In this document: in pieces, positions 31,155 to 44,496 of the stretch
How positions within the stretch are numbered: position 1 is the first letter of the stretch
Layout of the letters: every line of letters starts with the position of its first letter
From: Syngnathus acus
Lineage: Eukaryota; Chordata; Actinopteri; Syngnathiformes; Syngnathidae
Assembly (NCBI RefSeq): GCF_901709675.1
Contig: NC_051087.1
Coordinates: 9,016,884 to 9,080,883 of the forward strand
Length of the DNA: 64,000 bases
Direction of reading: 5' to 3'
Position numbers and translations under genes: made by a program
Notes under the pieces: generated by a model
Seen by the model: only the letters and a program-made list of their open reading frames with translations
Database searches by the model: none
Told to the model about the DNA's origin: nothing

Positions 31155-31417
31155 CCAACCCCAGCTGCCAAAAAATATGCTTAGAGGCTCACTAATAGAC
31201 ATGGGAGACATTATGTACATATTGGTAGGTAATGGTGGTTGACTTGTATAGCACACCTTGTTTACCAAATTCGATTTGTTTTCAATGGGAACAATCTGGC
31301 AACTCGTCATTCACACTTCAAATTCTCACGCGTTATTCTTATGCTGTTGGCCCAAAACACAAAATGAAAATCATGTTCAATTAATGATCAAGCATGTTAT
31401 CATAGAAAAGTACAAAT

Positions 31418-33386
31418 TTTATTTTTTATTCTTTATACAAAGGACTGTTTACCCAGGTTTTTTAAACAAAAATATAACAGCTTCTTATTGACGTGGACTG
31501 AAAAAAAGAGATAAAAATATAAAACACCAACAAATGTAAAATAAATTTGGAAAGACAGAAAAGCAGATCACATTGAACGAAAATAGTCATAGTAAAAAGC
31601 GTACTTAAAAACAAGAAATGGAACTTCCTCATCATTGTTTCAGGCAGTAGAGGACAGCAAGTGCTTTATACCAAATAGCTCAAACTTCACTGAAAGGCAT
31701 CAGTGCTGAAATACAATGTGTACTGTACAGATCTCATTGAAAAGTGTTTTTCTTTGTTCCACCCACCAAAGCTCCAGTTTGACTTTAGGCTGCGGCCTCA
31801 TAATTAACAGATTTCCACTGATCCCTCTTTGACTATGAACAACCCCCTAAACTTCCCACTTTGCATGGAACAAACAAGTCGAACCAGATGGAACATCGAT
31901 GCTAGATTGCGAGCAGCGGCGTCCACATACAACATGTTCGTCAAAACAAAAAGAAAATACCTGTCACACAAGACAACCTGTTACGAACATGCACTCAACA
32001 GAAGGCAGCGAGATGAAAAGACAACTCCAAACATTTGGAATGTTTACAGCATCAAATTGTGTTTGGAAATAGAAACACAGAGTTACAGTTTTAAAAAGAA
32101 AAAAACATCTAGACAAGATGAACATCTCAACGTGAAGCGATTCTGAGCATTGGCCAGTGCTCATTTGGGACTTTTGTGGTATTTCAGTGACCGATCTTGG
32201 TGTATTTTACAACACTCAACTTAAGTTGTTTTCCAGCACAACCACACAAAACTAATTCCAACATGTGCAAATGACTCGCCACATTTGAAAATGTTTAGCT
32301 CGTCAGCAGAGCACCATGTTGGCAAACCGCACCTCGTAAGAACGGTAATGATATTCTTTGATACAAGCGAGTCACAACTTTACTGTTGGTGTGACATACA
32401 CACCTATTAGCGGTGCATAGTAATCTTCGCCACGTGTATAAATGGACTGAAGATGCGATTGCATAAGTAGCAAACACTCAAGTGCATAGTCACTGAAAAC
32501 AACAAACCAAGATCAGAAGTTGCGACTGGAAGTCTTTGGTGGAAAACTTGAAATTGTCATGCAGACTAATATGTTTTAAGAGTACATCACATTTTCATCT
32601 TTTGAAAATAAGACTGTTTCCTCCAATTATTCAGTCAAGTTGTCGGAAAGCGATTGAGAAAGCCCACTCGTTGTTACCAGAACACGAGTGAACCGACATT
32701 TAGTTCTCGCCTTGAGTCGGCAGGTGCAGTTTGGGTGGCTCCAATTTTGAATCTCAAGGCAACTTGCTCCTTATCGAACCAAATAACCGTCCAATTTGTA
32801 AGTTAGAGAATGCAGTTCAGTAACCCTGACAGGGTACATTTCCCAAAACACTTAACAGACTGTCAATTGATTAATAGCTTATATTCTTCAATATCTATTT
32901 TAAGGGCTTAAGCTGATCAGTATACTCATTCAAGTAAAATCCTTTCTTTTAGTAACGCTCCTGCAATTAAGTCTGTGACCTATCTTGTTTAGAAACGCAA
33001 GACGAGGGAAAGAAAAGATTCTAACTCTTAAATCCCCCGTTCTTAATCAAAAAGTCACAAGTTGCTGCTTCCTGTATTACATTCAGTTCTCCATTATAGT
33101 GAAAAGGTCAATTTGCAGCACAAATAATGTCATCGGCGCCTGGCAATGGAAAACAAGTGGGAGGACGGACCGATGAGGAGCAGCCTCAAGAAACCCCATT
33201 TGGCCTCCTCTGCACGCTGACCACTCCTAGTTTTCAGTCAGACAATTTACATTACAAGAGCGACAGCGAAAAGCGCTTCACTACAGGGAGTGGGAGCTCG
33301 GAGAGATTTTTTTTTTTAAGTAGTCAAGCTTCTGGATGGAATCTTACAGTGAGATGGTGTTAAGTGTTTGTGAGTTCATGGCACGA
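31418..33386 (-). other. tfap4 3' UTR (inferred)
   Basis: After the tfap4 stop codon at 33389-33387 there is about 2 kb of AT-rich sequence with no further gene. On the minus strand the hexamer AATAAA occurs at 31430-31425 and 31423-31418, a plausible end. Long 3' UTRs are common for this class of regulator. I found no alternative explanation for the stretch, but the length is an inference. Confidence 0.45.
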
Positions 33387-36300
33387 TCAGTTCATTGAGC
33401 AGTCCTCTCCCTCTGTGTCCGTGTCTGTGTCTGAACAGGCGGTGTCCATGGCGACGTGGGCGGGGCTGACTATGACCGCTCGTCTCTGCTCTTCCTCTGC
33501 GCTCGCTCGCCTCTCCTGAGTGCGCTCGATGTGGTGGATGGCCTGAGAGGAGCGAACGATGCAGCATATTTTCAATTAGCCACAATGTAAGCTACACCAC
33601 CACAATCTGATGGGATACGAGAGATGTATCAAAAACAACTGTTTTTTAAAACGGGTTTGTTATTGTGGTTGTAGTTCAATCATACATTTTGTAATACTTT
33701 AGTTGCAGTACAATACTGCACACCAGAAATATCAAATCAGTTTGTCATGGACTGCAACGTAGTTATTCTTCTGCCTCAGAAGGCTGTTTTGACTGTAAAA
33801 CTATGTAAAGTTAGCGCAATTTTTGGCACAATAAATTTGAGATAACTGATTCATTAAAAAAATATGTATTGAAGAAAAGAACTTGTTATCGTGGTCGCTT
33901 ACAATAACGATAAACATCACGGGCAGAACATTTGACTGTTTTACAAAATTTTTCTCAGTACTTAACGTTGCACCAAAGAGGAAAAATTGTCAAATATCGG
34001 CCAATTTGTGTGTGGGTGAGAGGCTGAATGTCATTTTCTGTCTTTACTGTTAGTGTAAAAAAATAAATCTGCAAATTCCTGCCAATTTTAAAACAGCCAA
34101 TATTGGCTGATTAATTGGTCACCATATTATTGGATATACACAATAGTTACATGGTGAATGACAGGAAACAGAACCATCATTGTTTTTGATAAAGGCAGAA
34201 GATTTCTCTAAAAGCTTGCGTTTTGGATGACCTTCCATTGGGCACATGTGTATAATCATATGCAAAGGACATACCTGCACAATGGTGTCCAGGTTTTGTC
34301 TCGACGTAGACACGGTGCTGTTGTGGAGAGATGAGCTCATGGTCACCACGGTGACATGGTGATGGGGTTGCTGGGTTAGTGTCGGCGCCGGCACAATGAC
34401 TGTCGGGTGGTGGGTTGAGGCGATGGGAGTGGGAGGGGCCACCACCTGAAGAAACATACAAATCACCTTTGTTATATTGTAGACAAATAATGAGTAACTT
34501 CGACAATGTAAACAATTATGTCTTCAGTCATGTCTGATTACTCATAATACAAACATTATTTGTAATCATTTGTGATGCGTAATAAAAATCATTTGTATTT
34601 TTCATCACGCGAGTCTCTTGAAGTACAGGTGGCCTTTACAAGTACGAATGTATGCTTGGCCAACCTTTGGACTGTGAGGGGGTCTGTCTGCAGCTTGAAC
34701 TTGTTGCAGTCGTAACAGCGTCTGGCTCTGGAGCTGCGCGTGCTCCTCCTCCACCTGTTGGGTGATCACCTTGAGACGGTCCGGGTGCCCTTGGGTGTCC
34801 AGAGCGCGCACCTGCAGCCAAACACATGTGACGTAAGTAACCCGTAATCCATCAAATGTGCCTGCTCACCTTCACTCTAATTCATTTCATATTAAAAAGA
34901 CGATTATTAAAGGTAGACCATACATAGAAGCGTGCACAATGAAAACAAATGATAAAAACGGATCTAAATGGCAGCGTTCTGATTCCCTATCCAGTATTTT
35001 GTGCCCTATACGGTAAACTGACCATTATGTAGTGTTGTTCAAAAGTCTAGTGATATACCACCTCAAAATTTATAAGCGTTTGGAATAGGACCCGAAATAA
35101 TCGGTTGACGCAAATGACTTCAATGATACGTGCACCTGCTCCTCCAGCTGCATACGGGCGGAGCGTTCTCGGTCCAGCTGTTGGCGCAGCTCCAGCATTT
35201 CCCGCCTCAGCTCTTCCACCTTCTCTTCATCGAGAGTATCAGGAGAGCCGATGCCTTCATCCTTCTCCTCCGCTCGCCTCCGTTTGGGCGAGGAACCACT
35301 GAATTCCTGCAGTCACAATGTGGAAACAGGGTGAGACAACAGTCACACACTTTGCATTGAATGAAGGCAATATTATTCTTTAAACAAAGCACAAAGATTA
35401 CATGTAGTATGGAAGCTGTCAGGGCACTAAAACAGCACTTGGGCATACCTGTATGAAGCGTTTGAGCTGGTTGTTCTGTGACAAGAGCTGCGTCTTTTCC
35501 TGCTCCAAGGTGAAGATGTAGTCTGCTGTCTGTTGCAAGATGGCCGCCTGCAGAGACCCAAAAGTAGGTAAAGCTTCGGCAACACTAAGTCAAACACATC
35601 AGTATGAAATCTTTTTTCTTTCTTCTGACAACTGATCCATTCTTGAACTTTTTTGGTCCCTATAGTGGATTTTCACTTGCTGTAGGGTGGGCATTCAATT
35701 GTATGACCACGTACCTTGCTGAGTTTCTCTCCATCTGTGTGAGGCAAGAGACTTTTAAGGGACTGGAAGCCCGCATTGATGCTTTGCATGCGTCGCCGCT
35801 CATTGCTGTTGGCGATTTCACGTCGGATTCGCCTCTCTTGGTCCTGGGCCGTCTCTGGACTGAAGGGGATGTTGGCCAGACTAAAGAACGGTCACACGAC
35901 AAACGTAATCATTTATGTTTTCATATGAGACTAGTTGCTCGTCGTAGAAGATTTTTGTGCTAGTAGTAGCAACATCACAAGACATGTAAATGCTCCAAAG
36001 TGGCTACCAGTGACTCAACACTTTCACACAAAGCATCTATGCAGGAGAAAAATACAGCCACAATAAAACTTAATACTGGATCAGACAGAATCTAAAAATA
36101 GATTTGCCTAAGCTTACAAGGACTTAATCTTGACCTCTGCCCTCTGGGTCAATGAGTTTAAATTGACTATCAGAGTTGTGAGTTGTTATTCTATTCTATT
36201 TTTTTTTTATTTTTATCTCATGCGCTGATCGGTTGGCACTTTTTAAATTTCGTTGTACATGTGTGACAATGACAATAAAGATCTATTCTATTCTATTGTG

Positions 36301-37941
36301 AACCACCTCAACAAACAACATGTTAACGAAAAACATGTTATAAACGAAATTAGGGTGCAGATGGGGCGACTAATCCGTGGAAACAAACCAGTAGAACTTG
36401 ATCGGAGTTGTTTATAAAACACTCAAGGTCAGATGGCAACTTGCTTGTGCGGCTTTGAAAATGATAGCATCGTTGTGGGTGGGAAAACCACACTATCATT
36501 GTGATTAGAGCCGGTAAAACCGACAGCCAAAGCAAAACAATGTCTAAAATGATTGTGAAATGCCTTTCACGGGCATCCGATCGTAGGATAGATGGGGTCC
36601 CGGTGCTCCAATGTACCCTTGGAGCATGAACTGATGAAAATTGCACAAATAAGCCTTTGAAGACAACCCCAACAATAAAAATCATGAATTCAATCCCAAA
36701 GAAGTGGAAATGTAAGAAAAGGAAACTTTAGGATTCAGGTTTTGAACTTAAGTTAGGGTTTCAAATCATGGTCAAATCTCATCTTTGTGTAACAGGTTCC
36801 AAAAGCAGAGTGTGACATACTTCATGTAACGAGGTATTTATTTACATTTTCCCAGTGTTTTTCTTCTGCTGGCCGAAAATGCCGTCCCCTGCATTTGTCT
36901 GTTCAGGTGTGCCTCATGAAGTGTTTAGTGCAGCTTCTACTACAAACCATAACCTGTCCGTTATAATGTATTTATTTTGTGACGACGTTACAAACAAGCT
37001 CTCGGCTAGTCAGGAGCTGCGCACCTCCAACATGGCCGCCGGAGGGCGCGTCGGCCAGCTGGTAGCAGCACAGTGAAATGTGACTCCTCTCCAGTCCACG
37101 CTGAGAACAGCAGCAGCGGTGGTAGGCAGGCAAGCAGCAGAAGGCCCCCGGGCACCGAGGAGAACAATGCGTTCGACAGTTAGCGCCGAGCGAACTGCCA
37201 ACGTTCACCGTCCCTCCCCAAAATAACACCGATCAAAGGCCGCGCGGGTGGCCCAACATTCGTGCGCCCCTAAAACCGACAGATAGAGCCCAGTCTAGGC
37301 TTTTAAGCTAAAAACGAGCGCGGTTGAAAAAAATGGTCACGCTGTGTTAGCTTGGCGAGTTAGCACCACAACCATGGCTACTGCTTGTGTAAAAATGTAA
37401 AAGACGCAACGCGAGCGTTTATTGTCCAAATGTCTCCACTTTAGTACAACGCAAAATGTTTGCAATACTGAACGTGACATAATATTGTGGGATGAACCGA
37501 ATTTGCTTGCAAATAACGAGACTATGGCGAACACGTAAACCACCACGTGCTCGTCTGCAAATGCGATGTATCGATTTCATGTGCTTGATTTACATATTAT
37601 GGGAGCGAATGCCCTCTTAACGTGTCTCGTGGGTCAAAACTTGACCCGCCTGCTGTCAAACGACACGACAGGGGCGACTCGGTTTTGCGTCCGCTCGCAC
37701 GGAATGGCTGCAGCGCAGGTAGTGATCCGCCACTTTGTACAACCTTGCTGCCAAACTATCGCATGCTAGCAGCTAACGGCTAACGCGCTATGTGAAGTCG
37801 AGCTCGCAGCCCGCCGCCACAACACAACCACAACGTGCTTTTCGGAACGTACCTGCATAGTCCCCCGATAACATCCTTCTCAGTCTTCTTGAATTGCTGC
37901 AGGGTCGGTATCTTCTCTGTCGGCATCATGAAATATTCCAT
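33387..37941 (-). CDS. tfap4: transcription factor AP-4, complete in seven coding exons
   Basis: TFAP4 is a bHLH leucine-zipper factor that binds the symmetric E-box CAGCTG as a homodimer. Exons in transcript order are 37941-37853, 35880-35715, 35547-35449, 35306-35136, 34811-34665, 34445-34275 and 33542-33387. Phases agree and sum to 332 codons plus stop (human 338). The start MEYFMMPTEKIP matches mammals (MEYFMVPTQKVP). The basic and helix 1 motif is RRIRREIANSNERRRMQSIN; helix 2 and the first zipper follow in exon 3 (AAILQQTADYIF). A basic patch SPKRRRAEEKDEGIGSP and a second zipper (LRREMLELRQQLDRERS) lie in exon 4. Exons 5-6 carry the Gln-, Pro- and His-rich region, and the tail is acidic with SDTDTDTEGED. 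Intron 1 covers about 1.8 kb of GC-rich sequence. Confidence 0.96.
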
Positions 37942-38310
37942 GCTTTCAAAGCCACCCACCAAAACGCGTGTTTTGCTCTCTCACCCTCCCACTTCTCTCT
38001 TTCGGGGAAAAAAAGAAAGATCTGCGAATCGCACACTTGCTGTTGTATTTTCTAGCAGTCACGCGCATGCAAGACGCGCGATGATGTAAAGGAACGGGTT
38101 GGAAAAACAAAAGTTGTAGCTGTCCACAGCTGATGGGGTTCCCTCTAATGCGTGTGTGCACGCGCGCGTGTGTGGCATCTTGCCTCCGCCTACTACGTGT
38201 TTGTGTGTATGGCTTTTGCCTCCGCCTACTGTGTCATTGTGTACGTACGTGCGCGCGCGTGCGCGCAGCTGATCCGCGCGAGGCGGGAAACAGCTGGTTG
38301 GAATCAGCCT
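36960..38310 (-). promoter_or_regulatory. CpG-rich promoter region of tfap4 with CAGCTG sites
   Basis: CG dinucleotides are dense from about 37000 to 38300, around the first coding exon (37853-37941), in contrast to the AT-rich DNA on both sides. CAGCTG, the site AP-4 itself binds, occurs at 38127-38132, 38266-38271 and 38291-38296 upstream of the start codon, and at 37056-37061 in intron 1. A purine-pyrimidine alternating GCGCGC tract lies at 38249-38266. The transcription start is not evident; there is no clear TATA box. Confidence 0.55.
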
Positions 38311-38775
38311 CCTTCCGGCAAGACAAACAAGACAGCGGAGAGCAGCGCACTGAGTGGTCGTGGAGGAAAACTAGTCAAAAGTCGCTCCTGGATTTCACGT
38401 TGCACAAGGGGCAAACTTCCATCCATTGATTATGCATGCATGCATGCATGTATGTATGTGTGTGTGTGCGCGCGTGCATGTAAGTAAATTCATAAATAGA
38501 TAATTAAATGTGTTAACCAAGGCACCACAGTAAGACAAGTGGTTCGAACGTCTAAATCTGAGTCCTGAGATTCTCCCCAAAATATTTCTTGTAATTTAGG
38601 AGGACAGAATACACGGAGGAAACCCACACAACAATTCGGCCATGCAAACTCCACACAGGTACGATTATTTTATAGTCATTCTTATATACTTATCAGGTCA
38701 ATGAAGTTGCCAACTAAAATATGAAGTATACAAGCATGTATATAACAAAATGAAGAATTCTTCTGTAGTGTCATT

Positions 38776-38781
38776 TTTATT
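38776..38781 (-). terminator. possible mvb12a polyadenylation signal
   Basis: AATAAA on the minus strand about 440 bp past the mvb12a stop codon. The sequence between shows no other gene. Site choice is uncertain in this AT-rich DNA. Confidence 0.35.
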
Positions 38782-39221
38782 ATTTACTCAAGCATTATAC
38801 AATTATTTTAAAGAGTACAAAAACACTAGATAAATATCTGTACCCTATGCCATCAAAATTGACAAACACACACAAACATAAAACAATATTTATCATACAT
38901 ATGATTGTTTGCACATTCTTAAGCCATGCATTGTAAACGAAGCACGTAAAAGGAATCATGATGAACTATCACTGTCGATGATTAATCACCTAGATTGGTC
39001 ACCCTGTTATTTCTGCAAAGAATATATTTCAATCAAATGGAAGACTTAACTGGAATGTTTGAAGATGCTATGATTCACAACATTTTAAACAGATGGTTAG
39101 TGCATGCCTTTTCAATGACATTTCAAGTTCAAAGCTCCACAAAGATGTAACGTTCCTTCATTGGTACCACGATGACATTCCAATGGAGGAGGTCAGAAGT
39201 TGCTTTGGGAAAGCACAAAGA

Positions 39222-42200
39222 TCACTGAGCTGCTGAGGATGTCGACACTAGCGGTCTGGCCCTCTTGGCAGCCAACTCCTCCACTGCAAATGTGTAGTTA
39301 TACTGGAAAATCAATACAAAGTCATTCCATTTATACGTGGAAGGGTAATGAAGAAAGTGGTGCAGTCGAGTGGTCTTACCTCATTTTCTATATCTTGGAG
39401 CGATTTTATACGAATGTTGTTGAGCTGAGGAGTCTGAGAGTGACAAAGAGGGATAGCTTAACATGGTTCTGGAAGACCTTTGTAGTGGGAGATGTTAGCC
39501 ATAAAAATATTGAGCTGGGAGAAAATTTGATCACTTGAGAAGATAAAAAGAAAGTTGAAAATACCGTAGCATTTGGTTGGATATTAAACTTTGGGTTAAG
39601 GCTGAAAGGCACTCCATCTAGCGCTGCAGATAAATGACACAGAGAACATATTGGAAGAAACCTAAAAAACAACTACTTCGCAGTAATAATGTGTTACCTG
39701 TGATTCCTTGGATGCTGCTGTCAGCCGGTTTGTCCACGGACTCGTTGACATGGAGGGAGTGGCGCCTGTAGCTGATTTTACCGTTAGGCACTTGAGGAGG
39801 ATTGCTGAAGAAACGTTACCCACCAAAAATTTAGAACTTAAAACCTCCAAAATAGGAGAGGGTCCTTTATTGTTCAATGACAACTTTCAATTCCTCTCAC
39901 TGAGCACAACGGCATTAAAGAAAACAAAACAAAGTGTACCTGGCTCTTAGAGGCTGTGGAGTAGGAGGAAGCTCCAGAGAGAGTCTACGAAGGCCCAGAC
40001 TGACATTACGAGGCTTGACTTGGGGCGTGGTGCTGGTAAAATGACCCTTTCGACACCACAACACATAGCCGTGGATGTCTCTGTAAACAACACAAATTAT
40101 TTAAAGGTGCATTGCGACGAGCAGCTGGATGAAGTAATTTGCAGTTGAACGTCGTGGATTGTACGGTGCCTACCCAACACATGTGTAGTGTTGTAACATC
40201 ATTTTGCTTTTGGCTGTCAGTTTGATGTCCAAGACAGCTGTGTCCACACTACCGACGGGGGCGACACGCACACAAATGCGTTTTTTCTTCCAAACGGTGG
40301 CCTCTGGAAACAGCAACGTACGAAATATTAGCAAAATAAATCGACTGAATTTTTTTTTAAAGGAAGTGTATGCAAAGTCTACTCACAACATTGGCTTCTT
40401 GGTTTATTATAAACATTATAAACATGTTGATTGAAACTACTGGTTGAAGTTCTTAGTGAATTGTTATGAGATGTTTTAAGTTTTGAAATTTATTTCTGAA
40501 AAGTTATGAAAATTCTGGACAGAATTTGACTTACAGGCCAGATCAAGCATGACTGCTCTCTCCATTGCTGTTTTTTGGTTTGTACTTTCTACTGTACTGC
40601 ACTTAAATTTGCCGCTCATACTCAGAGCCACAGAATTTAACCCACTCACAGCTGGTCGGTTCTCTGCAGTTTTTGACCAGCTGTCAAATCCCTTTGTCTT
40701 AACTTCTGTCAACGCAGAAGAGCTCAGCTCCTTGTTTGACAAACTATAATAGAATCTGTGGCTCGGTTAAAAACTGCAGGCCAAAACTAAACCCGAGTCC
40801 TAGTCCAATGAGACAATTTGCAGAGCTATTAAACTTTGTAAAATACAGAAAAGACTACCGTGGCTGCTACCAGAACACTGTTAGTATAAAGATACAACAG
40901 AAAAGTCGCCAGTCATCAAATATTTATTCAAAACCACTGACTTCATTATTAACACTCCTCAGACTTAGGTTATCTAATTGGTCTCCACATCAAACTGTAT
41001 GAATAAATTTGAGTGTGTGTGTGCTCACTTGGTTCCAAGTGCTCTGCAATGAAGCAGAAGCCATGAGGAATGGCATCCTTGTCAGTAATGACCTGAATGT
41101 CTGACACGACAATCCCACCCGAGGTGGCCTGCAGAGAGACATGCTTATATTATGTATTGCGGTGAAGCAAAAACCCCAAAGAATATTTCTGAAACAGTGG
41201 ATGTGTCTCTCACTTACCTTACTGTAGCAAAGGTAATAACCCGACCTTATGGCGAAGCTGCGTGTGAAGTTTGCATTAGCTCCATCTTCAGTGATGTTGA
41301 TCTGTAGATAGAAACAGGGAATGCTGATAAATATAGATGAACAGTCATTCCCGTTGACACCTTCCGCCAAATGTTCAATGACCTTGAGAAGAGGACTTGG
41401 AGGAAAAAAAAAAAAAAGGATCAAAACAGAGAGGTGTGATAGGTTTGTGCTCCCTCATTACCATGACTACATACCAAAGTACTTCTGAGCAACAACATGA
41501 TCAAACAGTGATCAGTTATGTGAGGAATGTTTTTTTTTTTTTTTAAAAGAACATTGCATGTTAATTGTCCAAATCACTCAACATGCTCCTTCAGAGAAAT
41601 CCCACAAATATTCAAAAGGGGCTAACCCCTTTTTTTTTTGTTCCTTCCCTTAACAAGGTGCAAGGTGTATGGATGAATAAAAACACAATATGCAGTGAAA
41701 AATGTGGAATCTCCATCTCAATCTGTACCAAGGTGAAGTCTTTAGGGCAGGTGGAAGTGTTGGATGTCCACGCCACTGCTGTCAGTGGCCGAACTACCCC
41801 ACGATCTGTGGTGCCCATCTGAGGAGAAGAAGAAAAAAGACAAGGAGGTACGGATATGCATATGCCACATTTGACCTTTTGAAATGCAGGTGTACTTGGG
41901 TTCAAAAGTTTGGTCTCACCACTTACAAACAGCCTTGTTTTTAAGAAAATGTACCCATTGATTTTGCAACCACAGTAACTGTATTTTGGATTAATTTGAA
42001 GATCCAAAACTTTTAAATGGTTGTTCAGACATCCTATGTGATGGGATTTAATACAAGAACTGTATCACACAAAATCTAATTGCAACTTTTTAGCTGTTTT
42101 TTAATTATTAAATGAAACATTCTTTGTCATAACTGAAGGTGTTTTTTTATATTAATTTTTGTCAGTGATGAAATAGCACTGTTAACCCCCCCCCCCCCCC

Positions 42201-43336
42201 CCTCAAAAGTATGACTACGGATGAACAAATTGAATCCCAACAGACACTGTTAAGATATAATAATGCACAATTTTGTTTTAATTCAATTATATACTAATTG
42301 ATTTTTTTATTGTTGATGTGTGAGTTGTACACAGGGACCAAAATATTAGAAACAGCTTTCAATATGCGCAGCAGGTCCCAATGTAAACTACACTAAAATG
42401 ACAATGATGTAGTTTTTCTTTTTTGTATTTAATGTTATCACAGTCGAGGTAATGTTGGGGCCATCGAGTGCAGAAGACTCCACCTTGGTTGTTTTGCTCA
42501 GCTGATTTTTTTTCCTTATTATTTTAACAAGCAAAATTCTACCAGTGACACTCAAGGTATTATGGTGAATTAAGACAGCTTATTGTTGATGATCATGTGA
42601 CAAATCAGCAGCAAAATAGGGTCTGTTTAAAGGCTGACAAAGCATATTTAGTTATTCGTGAGCCATACAGCAAGACACAATGCTCCTATTCACTGTGAAC
42701 GGCAGTGTTATGACGCGCTGTTGCCAGACACGGAAATGGTGAGTCCATTCAGAGTAATAATTCAATTTAAGTCAAATTCAGTGCATGACATTCCAAATGT
42801 TTGTGGTTTAAAATTCATATGAAAGAGTTCAAAATATGTATGTTTTTCATTGTGGAAGCAAACACAAGAAATGTATTTTAAATGTATACTTAATTGGGTT
42901 AGTTTTACTTGGAGTATTTCTGAGGGACCTAATCACAGTAAAATTACTTTTAGTACAAGTCCAAGTAAATCTAAATTAATTGTAGATTAATTAAGAAAAG
43001 TTTTCAGTGTTTACCAAATTGACACGTGTACCTTTTATAAAACTTAGTACATTAGTGTATACACATTTGGACATTTTTCAAAAAGTTTAACTATAATCAA
43101 TATTGACTTAAAGCAGCTTTCCATAACAATAAGTTTGTCTGGTATCAAGGCCGAGTTATTAAAAAAGCAAATAAGTGAGCAGGCATGCTGTAAGAAGTGT
43201 TGGGTGTCGTTTACAATACAAACACGACCAGCCGGTCTGAAGTCACATCAGCTGCGATTATTCGTCAAAACGTGTTTGCTTAAAATAAGTTCCTAAAAAA
43301 TTGAAACAAATCACCTCATCGACACTAACTTACCAT
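39222..43336 (-). CDS. mvb12a: ESCRT-I subunit MVB12A, complete
   Basis: MVB12A is an accessory subunit of ESCRT-I, which sorts ubiquitinated membrane cargo into multivesicular bodies. Exons in transcript order are 43336-43334, 41818-41729, 41301-41218, 41128-41029, 40303-40174, 40080-39940, 39804-39698, 39623-39565, 39433-39380 and 39302-39222. Phases agree and give 282 residues (human A form about 273). The MABP domain fills the first half ([50 protein letters not shown]). The C-terminal UMA domain is [12 protein letters not shown] ... [15 protein letters not shown]. The wording favours MVB12A over MVB12B. Exon 1 ends exactly with ATG and exon 2 begins with another ATG-GGC, so either could start translation; if only the second is used, the protein is one residue shorter. 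Confidence 0.92.
41819..43333 (-). other. mvb12a intron 1
   Basis: AT-rich intron between the two candidate start codons. It contains a run of seventeen C at 42186-42202 and short AT-rich tracts. I see no exon, RNA gene or clear transposon with defined ends. Confidence 0.6.
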
Positions 43337-43488
43337 TATGAAAGTCTTCACTTCTCTTAAGTTTGAAGGTTAGTTGTCTGGTGAGGAAACTGCAATGAAG
43401 TGTCTCTTGACGTCTGTAGGTGATTTTCCTAGTAAAAGCAGGAAGTCCTGTTTAACTACAACTCCCAGAACAACTCACGCCTAAAACA

Positions 43489-43648
43489 CGTCAATGTTTA
43501 ATTGCTGACTCTTGACGCTAGATGGCAGCATATCAAACTCGACAGTACAGAAAAATGTTAGTGAATCGTCAGTGTTTAATTGCTGACTCTTGACGCTAGA
43601 TGGCAGCATATCAAACTCTTGACGATACAGAAAAATGTTAGAGAATCG
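43489..43648. repeat. two-copy tandem duplication, period 78 bp, upstream of mvb12a
   Basis: The unit starting CGTCAATGTTTAATTGCTGA at 43489 is repeated from 43567 with a three-base insertion and a few substitutions. Each copy includes CTTGACGCTAGATGGCAGCA. It sits about 150 bp upstream of mvb12a exon 1, between that gene and the divergent Ig gene, so it may lie in the mvb12a promoter. Confidence 0.92.
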
Positions 43649-44496
43649 TTTTCCCAAGACTTGCCTTAAAACTAAACAATAATCACAATGCTTTTGAACA
43701 ATTAATTACATTTTAAAAAGAAATCCAATCTTTGCCTAAGAGGTCAGATTGCTCATTTCCTCAATAATTAAACAACAGTATGCACCACTTAGAGTTGTTG
43801 TATTGGTTTTTCCATTACATATATTTTGCAATAATTCTTAGAATAAAATCGTCAACAAAACACACACTTTTGAACAAAGATTTCTGTGTGGATAACACGA
43901 ATGCATAAAACATGTCAAATGTGCACTTTGCTAAATAAGTGTAATACAAGGTTTATTCTAGGTTAAAATACAGTATATTAAAAAAACTTCTACAATTAAT
44001 TACATGATCACTGAATTATGCTGTAGTGCTGCAGTTTCTACTAACCACCACCAGTGCAGGGAGTTGCCAACTCACGCTAACCCTTGAACAGGATAATTGG
44101 CATAAACAATGGAAATGAACTCAGGTCTAGTAGCCACACTTAGTTCATGAGATTACAAAGGTAGCAAATAGTTTTTATGCAGGGTCATGTAGTTTTGAAT
44201 TGCTTTTTCCTCCTTAATAACATAATAATTTACTGGTGGGAACTCAGTCAAAGATTTACATTTGTTTGATGGTCTTAAACACAACAAAAATTGAGGGCAC
44301 AAAGTAATAATGATGTGCAAACATGTATTTTTTTTTCATGAAAAGATCCCTTTGCAAGATCTCTTGATCCTCTTTTATCACATTTCAGTAGGGAGGAGGT
44401 GAATGCCAAGTCAGGGGTGAAAGGTCGACCATGATTATAGCAGAAAGAGATGGTCAGGCAGCACAGAAAGTGATTGAACTCTCTTCTGCAATCATC

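Larger units (their letters stand above)
30806..31160 (+). other. wdr19 3' UTR
   Basis: This runs from the TGA at 30803-30805 to an AATAAA at 31149-31154. Nearly half of it is the hAT-type miniature element at 30870-31017, so part of the mature transcript tail would be transposon-derived. The end is inferred from the signal alone. Confidence 0.55.
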
